Positions 1 through 8,701 of a stretch of DNA of 57,439 nt are shown in pieces. The notes beneath the pieces were generated by a model. That model was given only the letters and a program-made list of their open reading frames with translations, was not told the DNA's origin and ran no database searches. The stretch covers positions 1 to 57,439 of the forward strand of contig CAMJZA010000015.1 of assembly GCA_946410085.1 (NCBI GenBank), read 5' to 3'. Made by a program: the position numbers and the translations under genes. Position 1 is the stretch's first letter; every line of letters starts with the position of its first letter. This stretch comes from an uncultured Treponema sp. GTDB taxonomy: Bacteria; Spirochaetota; Spirochaetia; Treponematales; Treponemataceae.

Positions 1-1139
1 CCGCAGGGGTTTACCCTGCGCTGCCAGCTGTATGTCTGCAGTTCCTTCCGTCCGCTGTTGTAGTTGTTCAGGAAGAACATCTTGCTTGCCTGGGAGTAGG
101 GGATGTTGAATGCCGTGACGGAGAATTTTGCCTGCCGCAGGTTGATCCGCGGTTCGAACAGGAAATAGAAGCTGTCCGCAGCCAGCTTTTTGTAGACGGT
201 GTCATCGCTGATCAGGTGCTGCGGGTCCATGATGAGGTCAGTGAAGCCCGTCTGCAGGAATATGTTGAAGACTGACGTCGGTTTTCCGGCAAGCAGGCTC
301 AGCCCGGCCTTAAAGCCGACGAAGTCCCGTCCCAGGATTGCACCGTCATCGTCGTGGAGCGAAATGCCTGCCCGCAGGTCAAAGGTGAGGTAGTCGAATG
401 CGCCGCCGATGCGGAAGTCGGCGCCCGTCACTCCGTTGGGGGTGCGCGTAGTCCTGGACCGTGTCCAGTACAGGTCTTCCCAGAAGTCGTTTTTTTCCCG
501 CCAGTACAGGTCTTTCCATTCCCAGTCTTTCCGTTCCCGGTAGAGGTAGAAGCCTGCTGCGAGCGGCCTTTCAAGGTTGCTTGAGCGGGCGATGTAGGAA
601 ATGCCGCCGCCGTAGCTTTCGTCAATGGCAATCCCGTTGACGCTGTTGAAGCTTGACGTCAGGTCGGAGCGTATGGGGGCAATGCCGAACTGCCGCTGGA
701 GGAATACGTCTGAGCCGATCGGCTCGTATTCGCCGTAAAAGAGGGAAAGGTAGTGGGTCAGGGGATCTGACTGGAGCTTGCAGACGGCGGATGCTTCCTG
801 AATCTGGAAGGTCGAGTTCTTTCTGGCCGGCTTTTCAAACAGGCTCTTTCCCCAGATATCGGGGGCGTCGACGCTGAATTCGCCCCGCAGTATCAGCGTA
901 TCCTGAAACTGCAGCTGGCCGCCGAAATAGCCCTGGGCAGACAGCATGGGGTCTTCGAAGGTCTTTTGTATCTTTTCGGACGTGCTGTAGTCATCGGTGT
1001 CTATCAGATAGTAATTGTTGGGCCGTACTGAGAAGCTGCCGAGAAAACCGGCAAAGCCCTTGAAGCCGGGAGTGGTAAGCGCCTGCAGGCAGGTAAGGGT
1101 TGCGGACAGCAGCACGACATGACATACTAGTTTTCTCAC
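1..1139 (-). CDS. Outer-membrane beta-barrel-like protein (3' end outside window)
   Basis: I read this frame directly from the reverse strand; it is open from a GTG at 1139 to the window edge (379 codons seen). GGAGG lies about 9 bases before the GTG. The N-terminus (VRKLVCHVVLLSATLTCLQA) is a signal peptide with a likely cut after LQA. The rest is rich in aromatic residues and short alternating polar/hydrophobic stretches (GYFGGQLQFQDTLILRGEF, ADFRIGGAFDYLTFDLRAG, SFYFLFEPRINLRQAKFSV), which is how outer-membrane barrel strands look. I do not recognise the family. A run of W/Y/E/D residues (about residues 203-222) is unusual and probably a surface loop. It is divergent from cheA across a 162-bp gap. 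Function unknown; the outer-membrane location is inference. Confidence 0.7.
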   Translation of the reverse strand, partial: MRKLVCHVVLLSATLTCLQALTTPGFKGFAGFLGSFSVRPNNYYLIDTDDYSTSEKIQKTFEDPMLSAQGYFGGQLQFQDTLILRGEFSVDAPDIWGKSLFEKPARKNSTFQIQEASAVCKLQSDPLTHYLSLFYGEYEPIGSDVFLQRQFGIAPIRSDLTSSFNSVNGIAIDESYGGGISYIARSSNLERPLAAGFYLYRERKDWEWKDLYWREKNDFWEDLYWTRSRTTRTPNGVTGADFRIGGAFDYLTFDLRAGISLHDDDGAILGRDFVGFKAGLSLLAGKPTSVFNIFLQTGFTDLIMDPQHLISDDTVYKKLAADSFYFLFEPRINLRQAKFSVTAFNIPYSQASKMFFLNNYNSGRKELQTYSWQRRVNPC

Positions 1140-1267
1140 TCGAGCGTTCCTCCAGATGACTCCCTGTGTAGTTTCGGCAGGAATGCCATATTTCTTTAAA
1201 TAGGAGGAGATTCTGGGCTGACGGTCCTATTTCTGCGTAAAAAAAGCCTTTTTTGTTTTTTTTAGGC

Positions 1268-1295
1268 TTGACTTATATTTGTAACCGATTAAAAT
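1268..1295 (+). promoter_or_regulatory. cheA promoter, leaderless-type
   Basis: TTGACT (1268-1273), 16-base spacer, TAAAAT (1290-1295), then 6 bases to the cheA ATG at 1302. The expected transcription start falls on or next to the A of the start codon, and no Shine-Dalgarno sequence is visible. Upstream (1199-1231) a 7-bp inverted repeat AATAGGA/TCCTATT and an A-run/T-run lie in the divergent gap. Confidence 0.6.
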
Positions 1296-1301
1296 ATAAG
1301 T

Positions 1302-3770
1302 ATGAGTGATTATCTTGATCCAAATAATGAGGAATTGCTGCAGGATTTCTTTGCCGAAGCTGAACAGCAGGTAGAAAACTTAGAGAGCAACATCCTCGTC
1401 ATTGAAAGCGACCCTTCAAACCATGACTCCATAGATGAGATTTTCCGTGCGGCTCACACCCTGAAGGGAGGGTCTGCGACGGTCGAGATGACGGAACTTG
1501 CAACTTTCTGTCACGACGTGGAGGACTTGCTGGATGCAATGCGGAGCAATGCCGTCGAGGTGACGGAGCAGATTGTTGACGTATTGCTTTCTTCCATAGA
1601 CACCATTAAAGTGATGCTGGAAACCCGCAAGAGCGGTTCCGTGTATTCAGAGGATGTGTCACCGCTCGTGGAGAAGATAAAGGCGTTCCTGCCTGCCAAG
1701 GGGGCAAAGAAGAAGGCTCCCGCTGCGGCCCCGAAGGTTGAAAAGAAAGCTGCTCCGGCGCCGAAACCTGCGGTCGTGCAGGCTCCTCCTGCGGCAGCTG
1801 AGTCTTCCGGTGGAATGCCGCCGGTACCTCCGCTGACTGATGATGATTTTAATGAACTGAAGGCTGCTGTTCCCGACGGGGAAAAGCTGTGGTCGGTGAA
1901 CGTTACCTTTGATGAGACGAACCCGATGAACAGCGTCGGCGGCATTCAGGTTTTTGCGGCGCTGAAGAACCATGGATCGGTCCTGAAGACCATTCCTGAT
2001 TTTGAAGCCCTCTATGAGGACACCTTCTATGCGCAGGTCGTCTACTATATGTCGACGGCGGTCAGCGGCTCAGAGCTTGAGGACATAGCCTTCCTTGATG
2101 ACGTGACGCTTGCGACGGATGCCCGCGAAGTTCTTTCTGCGGGTGGCGCTTCCCGCCTCTCTGCGAGCGAAGTTGCCGCTCCTGCTCCGGCAGCGGGCCC
2201 GGCTCCTGCGGCCCCCGTGCAGCAGGCCCCGGCTGTCGAAGAATCTGTTCCCGAGGAAGCAGAAGCGCCCGCAGCTCCGGCTGTTGCAGCGGCTCCTGCC
2301 CCGGAGAACAAGCCTGCCGCAGCGAAGGCGGCTGCTCCTGCGGCGAATACGGCCCACAAGACTGCACCGGCAACGGCTTCCGTCCTGCGCGTTGACTCTC
2401 GCCGCGTCGACAACCTGATGAACCTTGTCAGTGAGACTGTTATCACGAAGGCTGCCTTTAACCAGATCGGCCTGCATACCGCCGACCTGCAGGTGCAGCT
2501 CCAGTCCCTGAATGCAAGCTATAAGGAAAAACAGCATCAGTTGCTTGAAGAACTTCCGAAGATGATTGAGGAAGTGCAGCAGGGTGCTTCCGTCAAGGAT
2601 GTCCGCCAGCGGCTCAACGATGAGTATGCGAGCATGAGCGGATGGTTTGACCTCTTTGAGAATGATTTTAAGGCGACTTCCACGAAACTCCGTTCGTCCA
2701 CCCAGAATCTCGGACGCATTGCGAGTGAACTCCAGGAAGGCGTCATGAAGATCCGCATGGTGCCGATCGGAACGATTTTCAACCGCTTCCCGCGTGTTGT
2801 CCGCGATCTGTGCCGCGATTTGGGCAGGAAAGTCAACCTGGTTATCGAAGGAGAGGATACGGAGCTTGACAAGACGGTCGTCGATGACCTGCTTGATCCG
2901 ATCATGCACTGTGTCAGGAACTCCGTTGACCATGGCATTGAGCCGCCTGAGGAGCGTGCCGCGCTCGGTAAGGATGAAACGGGTACCCTGACGCTGAAGG
3001 CCTCCAACGAAGGCAATATGATTATCATCGACATCATCGATGACGGTCAGGGCATTGAGGTCGAGAAGGTTAAGGCAAAGGCGGTGAGCAAGGGCCTGAT
3101 CAGCCCGAATAAGGTGCTTTCAAATCAGGAAGCCTATAACCTGATCTTCATGGCCGGTTTCTCAACGAGCGACAAGATATCCAGCGTTTCGGGCCGCGGT
3201 GTCGGTCTTGATGTCGTGAAGGATTCTGTTGCGAAGCTCAAGGGCAGCATAACGGTCACGAGTGAGCGGCATAAGGGCTCCAAGTTCAGCATCCGGCTGC
3301 CGCTGACGCTTGCGATTATTCAGGGTCTGCTTGTCCGTGTGGGCAAGGAAACCTACTCCATTCCGATTGCGAACGTCATTGAGAGCCAGCGGGTCAAGAA
3401 GAGCAGCATCAATACGATTGACAGCTATGAGGTCCTGAATGTCCGTAACGAGGTCATCTCGGTGCTCCGCTTGAGCCGCCTGTTCAATATAAAGGATTCC
3501 TCGGACAGCGAATTCTGCTTTATCGTCATTGTCGGTTCTCAGGAAAAGAAAATCGGCGTGATGGTCGATATGCTGGTCGGCGAAGAGGATGTCGTTATTA
3601 AGCCCCTGCGCGATCAGTTTACGAAGTCGCCCGGTATTGCCGGTGCGTCGGTCTTGGGAGACGGTTCCGTTTCTCTGATTATAGATGTAAGCCAACTTCT
3701 CGAGCTTGGCGTGCAGCAGGAAATTAATGCCCAGCAGCTTCGTGAGAAAGAAGCTATAAGGAGAGGTTAG
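1302..3770 (+). CDS. cheA: Chemotaxis histidine kinase CheA
   Basis: 822 residues. This is the cytoplasmic kinase that autophosphorylates and passes phosphate to CheY. Domains in order: P1/HPt (about 1-110; phospho-accepting His52 in AAHTLKGG), Ala/Pro-rich linker, a P2-like domain (about 180-280), a second Ala/Pro linker, dimerisation P3 (about 370-490), HATPase P4 (N-box HCVRNSVDHGIEPPE, G1 DDGQGI, G2 GRGVGLDVV) and the CheW-like P5 (about 665-805). P3 looks longer than in enteric CheA, with an inserted coiled segment rich in Glu/Gln/Lys between its two helices. The stop is 4 bases before the next gene, so it heads the cheA / cheW-cheR / cheX / cheY operon known from treponemes. The start is fixed by the HPt N-terminus and the promoter directly upstream. 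Confidence 0.97.
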   Translation: MSDYLDPNNEELLQDFFAEAEQQVENLESNILVIESDPSNHDSIDEIFRAAHTLKGGSATVEMTELATFCHDVEDLLDAMRSNAVEVTEQIVDVLLSSIDTIKVMLETRKSGSVYSEDVSPLVEKIKAFLPAKGAKKKAPAAAPKVEKKAAPAPKPAVVQAPPAAAESSGGMPPVPPLTDDDFNELKAAVPDGEKLWSVNVTFDETNPMNSVGGIQVFAALKNHGSVLKTIPDFEALYEDTFYAQVVYYMSTAVSGSELEDIAFLDDVTLATDAREVLSAGGASRLSASEVAAPAPAAGPAPAAPVQQAPAVEESVPEEAEAPAAPAVAAAPAPENKPAAAKAAAPAANTAHKTAPATASVLRVDSRRVDNLMNLVSETVITKAAFNQIGLHTADLQVQLQSLNASYKEKQHQLLEELPKMIEEVQQGASVKDVRQRLNDEYASMSGWFDLFENDFKATSTKLRSSTQNLGRIASELQEGVMKIRMVPIGTIFNRFPRVVRDLCRDLGRKVNLVIEGEDTELDKTVVDDLLDPIMHCVRNSVDHGIEPPEERAALGKDETGTLTLKASNEGNMIIIDIIDDGQGIEVEKVKAKAVSKGLISPNKVLSNQEAYNLIFMAGFSTSDKISSVSGRGVGLDVVKDSVAKLKGSITVTSERHKGSKFSIRLPLTLAIIQGLLVRVGKETYSIPIANVIESQRVKKSSINTIDSYEVLNVRNEVISVLRLSRLFNIKDSSDSEFCFIVIVGSQEKKIGVMVDMLVGEEDVVIKPLRDQFTKSPGIAGASVLGDGSVSLIIDVSQLLELGVQQEINAQQLREKEAIRRG

Positions 3771-3774
3771 CAGT

Positions 3775-5268
3775 ATGGCGACGATTCAGGACAAACTCAA
3801 AGCTTTTGCCAGTACGACCGAGCAGGTTGGCGGGCAGGGGGCACTTTCACAGGAAGAGTTGAAGAAGAAGAACGCTGTCGCTGATTACAGTATGGTCGCT
3901 TTTTCGCTTGCCGGTAAGGATTATGCCATAGACATCATGAAGGTTAAGGAGCGTGCAAAGGCGGGGAATTTTACCTATGTCCCGAACAGCCTCCCCTTCG
4001 TGCTGGGTGTCTACAATCTCCGCGGTGACATTATCCCGGTCATTGACCTGCGGCTCTTCTTTAATATCGAGATGCCGCCCCGTGAAGACGGGCATCTGGA
4101 GAATATGCTGATTGTCGTCGTCGGCGAGCAGACGTTTGGCGTCGTCGTTGACGAAATTGACCGTGTCGTCAATATCCAGAAGAGTTCAATACAGCCGCCA
4201 CATCCCCTGTTCGGTGACATCAACATCAAGTATATCTATGGTGTGGTTGAATCTGACAGCAACCTCTACGTCCTTCTGGACATAGACCGGATTTTTGGCG
4301 TCCGTTCTCCCGATGAAGAGAAGGAGCTTGCTGATTCTGCAAAGGCTCAGATGGTACAGCGGCAGATAGAGGAAATGCAGATGAATGTTCCTGCAGCTTC
4401 CGCAGCTCCGAATGTTGTGTCTGAGGGCTCTGCTCCGCTGCCCGCAGCGAAGAAGCCTGCCGCAGCACCGAAACCGGCGCCCGCAGCTGCTCAGAAGCAG
4501 GCAGCTCCTGCGGCTCCAAAGGCGGAGGCTGCATCTGAGGCGGATTTGAAGTTCATTGCCGATTCCCTCCAGTCCCTGACGAAGTTTTCTGCGTCTCCGC
4601 TCAATAGCGGCTGGATGCAGAAGCGCTACACTGAATGGAAGAAGGAGAAGGGGCAGAACAAGACGCAGCTGCAGAATGAAAGCGATGCCCAGAGCTTCCT
4701 GAAGCCGTTCTATTCGGAATGTACGGATGACTGGTGGTCAGAGGACTATGCGGAGGCAATAGGAAAGGCACTGCCGGATAATGCCGCAAAGAACATCGTA
4801 CTCTGGAATCCCGGCTGTGCGAAGGGCTATGAGGCCTATTCCCTTGCCTGTATCCTGAAGAAGCGATATCCCGGTGCCCATATCCGGATTTATGCGCATG
4901 ATACCGACCTCCTGAGCGTTTCGAATGCACCGCTGCTGCCGGTCTCATCTTCCGCCGCGAAGTCTTGGTACGCATCCTATCTTTCAACGACGGTCACCGG
5001 TGAAACGACCTTTGACAAGGATATCAAAGATATGATAATGTTTGAGTATCACGATATCGCAAATACGAACAGTCTGCCGGATATTGACATTATATTTGCC
5101 CGTGATATACTTTCATTCTTACCGGAGGCTTCACAGAAGACGATTATCGGTGATTTCAAGGAGAAGCTGAAAGGAAACGGCATTGTCATTGTTGGTTCTA
5201 ACGAAGATATTTCTTCTTACGGATTTAAGAAAAAATTGCAAGGAAATATTGCAGTTTATGGAAAATAG
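3775..5268 (+). CDS. CheW fused to a CheR-like domain
   Basis: 497 residues. Residues 30-185 are a CheW coupling domain (VLGVYNLRGDIIPVIDLRLFF is the family core) that would link CheA to chemoreceptors. A Pro/Ala/Lys linker (about 205-250) leads to a C-terminal domain resembling the CheR methyltransferase fold. The SAM-binding motif region reads GCAKGYEAYSLA where active CheR enzymes have GC-S-x-GEEPYSLA, and the later conserved segment reads FARDILSFL instead of F-CRN-vliYF, so the acidic and Asn positions expected in the active site are changed. No clear CheR N-terminal helical domain is seen. CheW-CheR-like fusions have been described in Treponema chemoreceptor arrays; a structural rather than catalytic role fits the altered motifs. 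CheW part certain, inactive CheR part inferred. Confidence 0.92.
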   Translation: MATIQDKLKAFASTTEQVGGQGALSQEELKKKNAVADYSMVAFSLAGKDYAIDIMKVKERAKAGNFTYVPNSLPFVLGVYNLRGDIIPVIDLRLFFNIEMPPREDGHLENMLIVVVGEQTFGVVVDEIDRVVNIQKSSIQPPHPLFGDINIKYIYGVVESDSNLYVLLDIDRIFGVRSPDEEKELADSAKAQMVQRQIEEMQMNVPAASAAPNVVSEGSAPLPAAKKPAAAPKPAPAAAQKQAAPAAPKAEAASEADLKFIADSLQSLTKFSASPLNSGWMQKRYTEWKKEKGQNKTQLQNESDAQSFLKPFYSECTDDWWSEDYAEAIGKALPDNAAKNIVLWNPGCAKGYEAYSLACILKKRYPGAHIRIYAHDTDLLSVSNAPLLPVSSSAAKSWYASYLSTTVTGETTFDKDIKDMIMFEYHDIANTNSLPDIDIIFARDILSFLPEASQKTIIGDFKEKLKGNGIVIVGSNEDISSYGFKKKLQGNIAVYGK

Positions 5269-5301
5269 AAGTATACTATAAGAACTTTCTAGGGGGAAAT
5301 A

Positions 5302-5784
5302 ATGAGAGTTGAGTACATTAACCCATTTGTCGAAACTTCGTATAGAGTTTTAAAGGACGTTTTGGGTGGAGCCGATGTAAAGCGAGGTGATCTCTACCTC
5401 AAATCGACAGCTATGCCGGTTATGGGTGTTGCCGCCCTTGTTGGTCTTGCTGGTGATGTAGAAGGGCGCGTCCTCTTTGATATGACAATGGATACTGCGC
5501 TTAATATCGCTTCTAAGATGAATGAAGAGACGCTTCCCGAATTTGATGACCTCGCAAAGGCAACGATTAGTGAGCTTGCGAACATCATTACGGCGCAGGC
5601 TGTAACAAAGCTTCATGAACTTGGTTTCAAATTCGATTTGACTCCGCCGACCCTGTTTGCTGGTGAGAAGATGGAAATCGCCGCATTAGGTGGAACGAAT
5701 GAGAACGTTGAGGCTTTGATAGTTCCTCTTATTACTGAGTTTGGAAAAATTGAAGTCAATGTCGCAATTCGCGAACGCACATGA
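5302..5784 (+). CDS. cheX: CheY-P phosphatase CheX
   Basis: 160 residues. CheX dephosphorylates phospho-CheY and so ends the motor signal; it belongs to the CheC/CheX/FliY group. The catalytic ExxN helix is visible as ISELANIITAQA with Glu91 and Asn94. The opening MRVEYINPFVETSYRVL is typical of CheX. GGGGG about 6 bases before the ATG at 5302 (AGGGGGAAATA) is a strong ribosome site. It lies 33 bases after the cheW-cheR fusion gene and 15 before cheY, in one operon. Length and architecture are normal. Confidence 0.95.
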   Translation: MRVEYINPFVETSYRVLKDVLGGADVKRGDLYLKSTAMPVMGVAALVGLAGDVEGRVLFDMTMDTALNIASKMNEETLPEFDDLAKATISELANIITAQAVTKLHELGFKFDLTPPTLFAGEKMEIAALGGTNENVEALIVPLITEFGKIEVNVAIRERT

Positions 5785-5799
5785 GTAAGGAGATAAAGG

Positions 5800-6216
5800 A
5801 TGAAAACGAAAGATGATGCAGCGACTATAGAACCGAAGCTTGACGGATCAAAGTATCGGGTGCTTGTCGTAGACGATTCTGTTTTTGTTGCGAAGCAGTT
5901 GACGCAGATTTTGTCCAGTGATGGGTTCGAGGTTGTTGCGACGGCTGCCGATGGAAAGGAAGGCGTTGACAAGTATAAGGAACTTTGTCCCAATGTTGAT
6001 CTGGTGACGATGGATATCACGATGCCGCGCATGGACGGAATTACTGCACTTGAGCAGATTGTTGCATTCGACAAGAATGCCCGCGTGGTCATGGTGAGTG
6101 CTCTCGGAAAGGAAGAGCTCGTTAAGAAGTCTCTCCTTGCCGGCGCAAAGAACTACATCGTTAAACCCTTGGATCGCAAGAAAGTCCTGGAAAGGATTTC
6201 TGCATCCCTGAAATAG
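5800..6216 (+). CDS. cheY: Chemotaxis response regulator CheY
   Basis: 138 residues, a single receiver domain. Acidic pocket Asp25/Asp26 (VLVVDDS), phospho-acceptor Asp72 (VTMDITMP), switch Ser in MVSALG and conserved Lys in YIVKPLD. Phospho-CheY binds the flagellar motor switch. It has about 18 extra residues before the fold. AAGGAG precedes the ATG. Last gene of the chemotaxis operon; a hairpin with a T-run follows at 6231-6268. Confidence 0.95.
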   Translation: MKTKDDAATIEPKLDGSKYRVLVVDDSVFVAKQLTQILSSDGFEVVATAADGKEGVDKYKELCPNVDLVTMDITMPRMDGITALEQIVAFDKNARVVMVSALGKEELVKKSLLAGAKNYIVKPLDRKKVLERISASLK

Positions 6217-6230
6217 GAAAGAGTGAAGTG

Positions 6231-6268
6231 GCGGGCAGGAATGACGATATCCTGTCCGTTTCTTTTTA
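6231..6268 (+). terminator. Rho-independent terminator after cheY
   Basis: CGGGCAGGA (6232-6240) pairs with TCCTGTCCG (6250-6258) with one G-T pair and a short loop, followed by TTTCTTTTTAT. Positioned 14 bases after the cheY stop, it would end the chemotaxis operon. Confidence 0.75.
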
Positions 6269-6347
6269 TATTTTTCCCCTGGCATGTGTCGTTTTCTCTT
6301 ACCTGTTCCACGGGTAGGAGTAACTTGCAGAATTTTGTCTCTTGAAT

Positions 6348-6384
6348 AACTCCATAGGTCGCATGAACCTGTGGAGTTTTTTTT
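6348..6384 (+). terminator. Second strong terminator in the cheY-dut gap
   Basis: AACTCCATAGGT (6348-6359) pairs with ACCTGTGGAGTT (6367-6378) over 12 bp with one G-T pair and a 7-base loop; the T-run continues to 6384. It is about 80 bases beyond the first terminator, so it may back it up or end a separate short transcript. Beyond it (6385-6542) I see only the dut leader. Confidence 0.75.
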
Positions 6385-6542
6385 GTGCAGCGCTGCCTCC
6401 ATATTCTGCGCTGCGGGCAGGAGCAGGCGGATCCCGTGTGCGGCGCCGGCGCTTGTGGCAGGAACTGCCGTGCGCTTCTACTGCGAAAATATGTTAAACA
6501 GCAGCTCCGTTTTGCCGAAGTTAGTAATGGGTGGATTATTTC

Positions 6543-7001
6543 ATGAATACTGATGTAAAAATAAAGGTCCTGGCCAAAGAGGGGGCTGCCCTGCCGGTCT
6601 ATAAGACTGCAGGTGCTGCCGGGGCCGATGTTTGTGCCTTCCTTGAACATGATGTTGTCATTGAGCCCCATGAGCGGCAGCTGATTCCGACGGGGCTTTT
6701 TTTTGATATTCCCGATGGATTTGAGGTGCAGGTTCGGCCGCGAAGTGGTCTTGCGTTCAAGAACGGGGTAACAGTCTTTAATACGCCCGGAACGATAGAC
6801 AGTGACTATCGCGGCGAGATCAAGGTTCTGCTCGTCAATTTTTCCCGTGACCCGTATACTGTCCGTTCCGGCGACCGCATCGCGCAGCTGGTCATTGCTC
6901 CCGTAACGCGGGCTGCCTGGGAAAAGACGGATTCACTCTCCGAAAGTGAACGGGGAGCCGGAGGATGGGGGAGTACGGGCGGGTTTGCTGACCGTCCATA
7001 G
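6543..7001 (+). CDS. dut: dUTP diphosphatase (dUTPase)
   Basis: 152 residues from the ATG at 6543. It hydrolyses dUTP to dUMP and PPi, keeping uracil out of DNA and feeding thymidylate synthesis. All five trimeric dUTPase motifs are present: AGAAGADV, RPRSGLA, NTPGTIDSDYRGEI (catalytic Asp), GDRIAQLVI and the C-terminal GGWGSTG P-loop-like tail (usually GGFGSTG). A GTG at 6531 would add four residues, but GGGTGG at 6529-6534 fits the ATG at 6543 better. The LptF-like gene starts 20 bases after it. Confidence 0.95.
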   Translation: MNTDVKIKVLAKEGAALPVYKTAGAAGADVCAFLEHDVVIEPHERQLIPTGLFFDIPDGFEVQVRPRSGLAFKNGVTVFNTPGTIDSDYRGEIKVLLVNFSRDPYTVRSGDRIAQLVIAPVTRAAWEKTDSLSESERGAGGWGSTGGFADRP

Positions 7002-7021
7002 CCGTCCGCGGGAGATGCTCC

Positions 7022-8701
7022 GTGCCGATGGATGTAGATTACCTCGAAGAGATAAAGATAGAAACCCGGCCGAGCTCCCGCCGGGTGCGGTCCGGCCGCA
7101 GCAGCCTTCCTGACCGGACCAGGGGAGGCCGGAAGGCTCACATCTCGCTTGAATCTGTCCGGGACAAAAAACTCTTTATTGAAGGCCTGCGGCAAAAGGA
7201 ACAGGATGAATCCCATGACCTTGGGCTGTCGCTGTCGACCATCGAGCTGCTCAAGAAGCACATGGAGGCGGAACGGAAAAACCGGCCTTCCGCGCTGATC
7301 GCAGAAACGCCCGCAACTGCCGGTCCTGTGCTGCAGGTGGAAGCGGCAGCTGCCGCCCCCACCACCGCCATACCCGTCGATGCCGGGGACCTTGCAGCGG
7401 CACCCGCTGCCCCTGAAACTGCGGCCCCTGAACTTATTGTCCCAGATGCTGCCTCGCCTGAAACTGCCGTTGCCCCTGAAACTGCCGTTGCCGTGCCTGA
7501 TGCAGCTGAAACTGCGGCAAAAGCGCCTGCTTCCGGCGTGGAACCGGCGGAGCGCCAGCCGGGGCGCATGGCTGCATGGAGCAGGGCGCTGGGAAATAGG
7601 GTCCTCCTCCGCTACCTGATAAAAGAGCTTTTCCTCTATTTTGCAATCTGCTTCGCCTTTTTCTTCGTCGTCTTCTTTGTAAACCAAATCCTCCTCATGG
7701 CAGAAACCGTACTCCGGCAGCGGGTGCCCGTCCACAACGTCATCAGGCTGATGCTGTACAGCCTGCCCGCAATCATTGCCCAGTCCGCCCCCTTTGCGAC
7801 CCTGGTCGGCTTCCTGATGTGCGTCGGACGGATGGCGACCGACAACGAAATCCTTATCATGCGGGCGAGCGGACTCCGCTATTCCTTCATTGCCGTCCCG
7901 GTGCTGCTGATGGGCCTGCTCATTTCCTGTGCGGGATTTGCAATGAACGACTATTTCCTCCCCCTCGGAATCCTCAAGTATAACCGGCTTCGCAAGCAGA
8001 TAATCCAGAGCGATCCTGCCGTTGAAATCGAAGCAAATTCCGTCAAGCGGATGAACGGAACGACCTTGGTGATAGGCGGCGTAAACGAAGACGGGAGCAT
8101 CGGGGACCTCGTCATATTCGACAAGGATTCGACCAGCCGGGACCGGGTCATCATAACGGGCAGGAGTGAGGTCGTAAAATCCGATGAGCCGGGCATCCTG
8201 ATGCAGTTCAATATGTCCGGTTCAACCGTACTCGAAGTTGACCGGATGCGCAGGGGGAACTTTGACGTTTTTGAATCCCAGAAGATCCTGCTCAACGTGT
8301 TTGATTCCGTCCTCCTGCCCAATGAAGGCATTCAGCCGCGGGAGATGACCTCGTTCGATTTGTGGAAAATCATACAGGTCATGAAAAAAGATCCGACCGT
8401 CACCCACAAGATGATGAACCGCTACAATCTGGAGTTTGCCAAGAAATTCTCCCTCCCGTTCGGTTCCATTTTCTTTGCGATGCTCGCATTTCCGCTTGCC
8501 CTCATCTTCGGTAAGCGGGACGGGCAGACACTCGGCATGATTTTCGGCATCATCATATCTGTCATCTACTGGGCGGCGACGATACTGGGCCAGATGTTCG
8601 GCGTCCGGAGCGGATGGAACGGCTTCTGGATGATGTGGGGACCGAACTTTTTCATCGGACTTGTCGGCCTTTTGATCTATGCAGCCTTGAGGAAAAAATG
8701 A
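7022..8701 (+). CDS. LptF/LptG-family permease with long N-terminal extension
   Basis: 559 residues. The C-terminal ~360 residues are a YjgP/YjgQ (LptF/G) permease: three N-terminal membrane helices (LYFAICFAFFFVVFFVNQIL, SLPAIIAQSAPFATLVGFL, FIAVPVLLMGLLISCAGFA), a periplasmic beta-jellyroll region and three C-terminal helices. In LPS-makers such proteins pair and, with LptB, pull lipid from the inner membrane. The first ~190 residues are an unusual cytoplasmic extension: basic (RRVRSGRSS), then very rich in Ala, Pro, Glu and Thr with an imperfect PETAV repeat (codons about 7455-7495). Start GTG 7022 has GGGAGA upstream; an ATG at 7028 is the alternative. ATGA overlap with the next permease shows translational coupling. 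Confidence 0.88.
   Translation: MPMDVDYLEEIKIETRPSSRRVRSGRSSLPDRTRGGRKAHISLESVRDKKLFIEGLRQKEQDESHDLGLSLSTIELLKKHMEAERKNRPSALIAETPATAGPVLQVEAAAAAPTTAIPVDAGDLAAAPAAPETAAPELIVPDAASPETAVAPETAVAVPDAAETAAKAPASGVEPAERQPGRMAAWSRALGNRVLLRYLIKELFLYFAICFAFFFVVFFVNQILLMAETVLRQRVPVHNVIRLMLYSLPAIIAQSAPFATLVGFLMCVGRMATDNEILIMRASGLRYSFIAVPVLLMGLLISCAGFAMNDYFLPLGILKYNRLRKQIIQSDPAVEIEANSVKRMNGTTLVIGGVNEDGSIGDLVIFDKDSTSRDRVIITGRSEVVKSDEPGILMQFNMSGSTVLEVDRMRRGNFDVFESQKILLNVFDSVLLPNEGIQPREMTSFDLWKIIQVMKKDPTVTHKMMNRYNLEFAKKFSLPFGSIFFAMLAFPLALIFGKRDGQTLGMIFGIIISVIYWAATILGQMFGVRSGWNGFWMMWGPNFFIGLVGLLIYAALRKK

Noticed and set aside
8614-8697. Earlier start for the second LptF/G permease
   Set aside because: It lies inside the upstream gene and the ATGA-coupled ATG at 8698 begins exactly at the family N-terminus.
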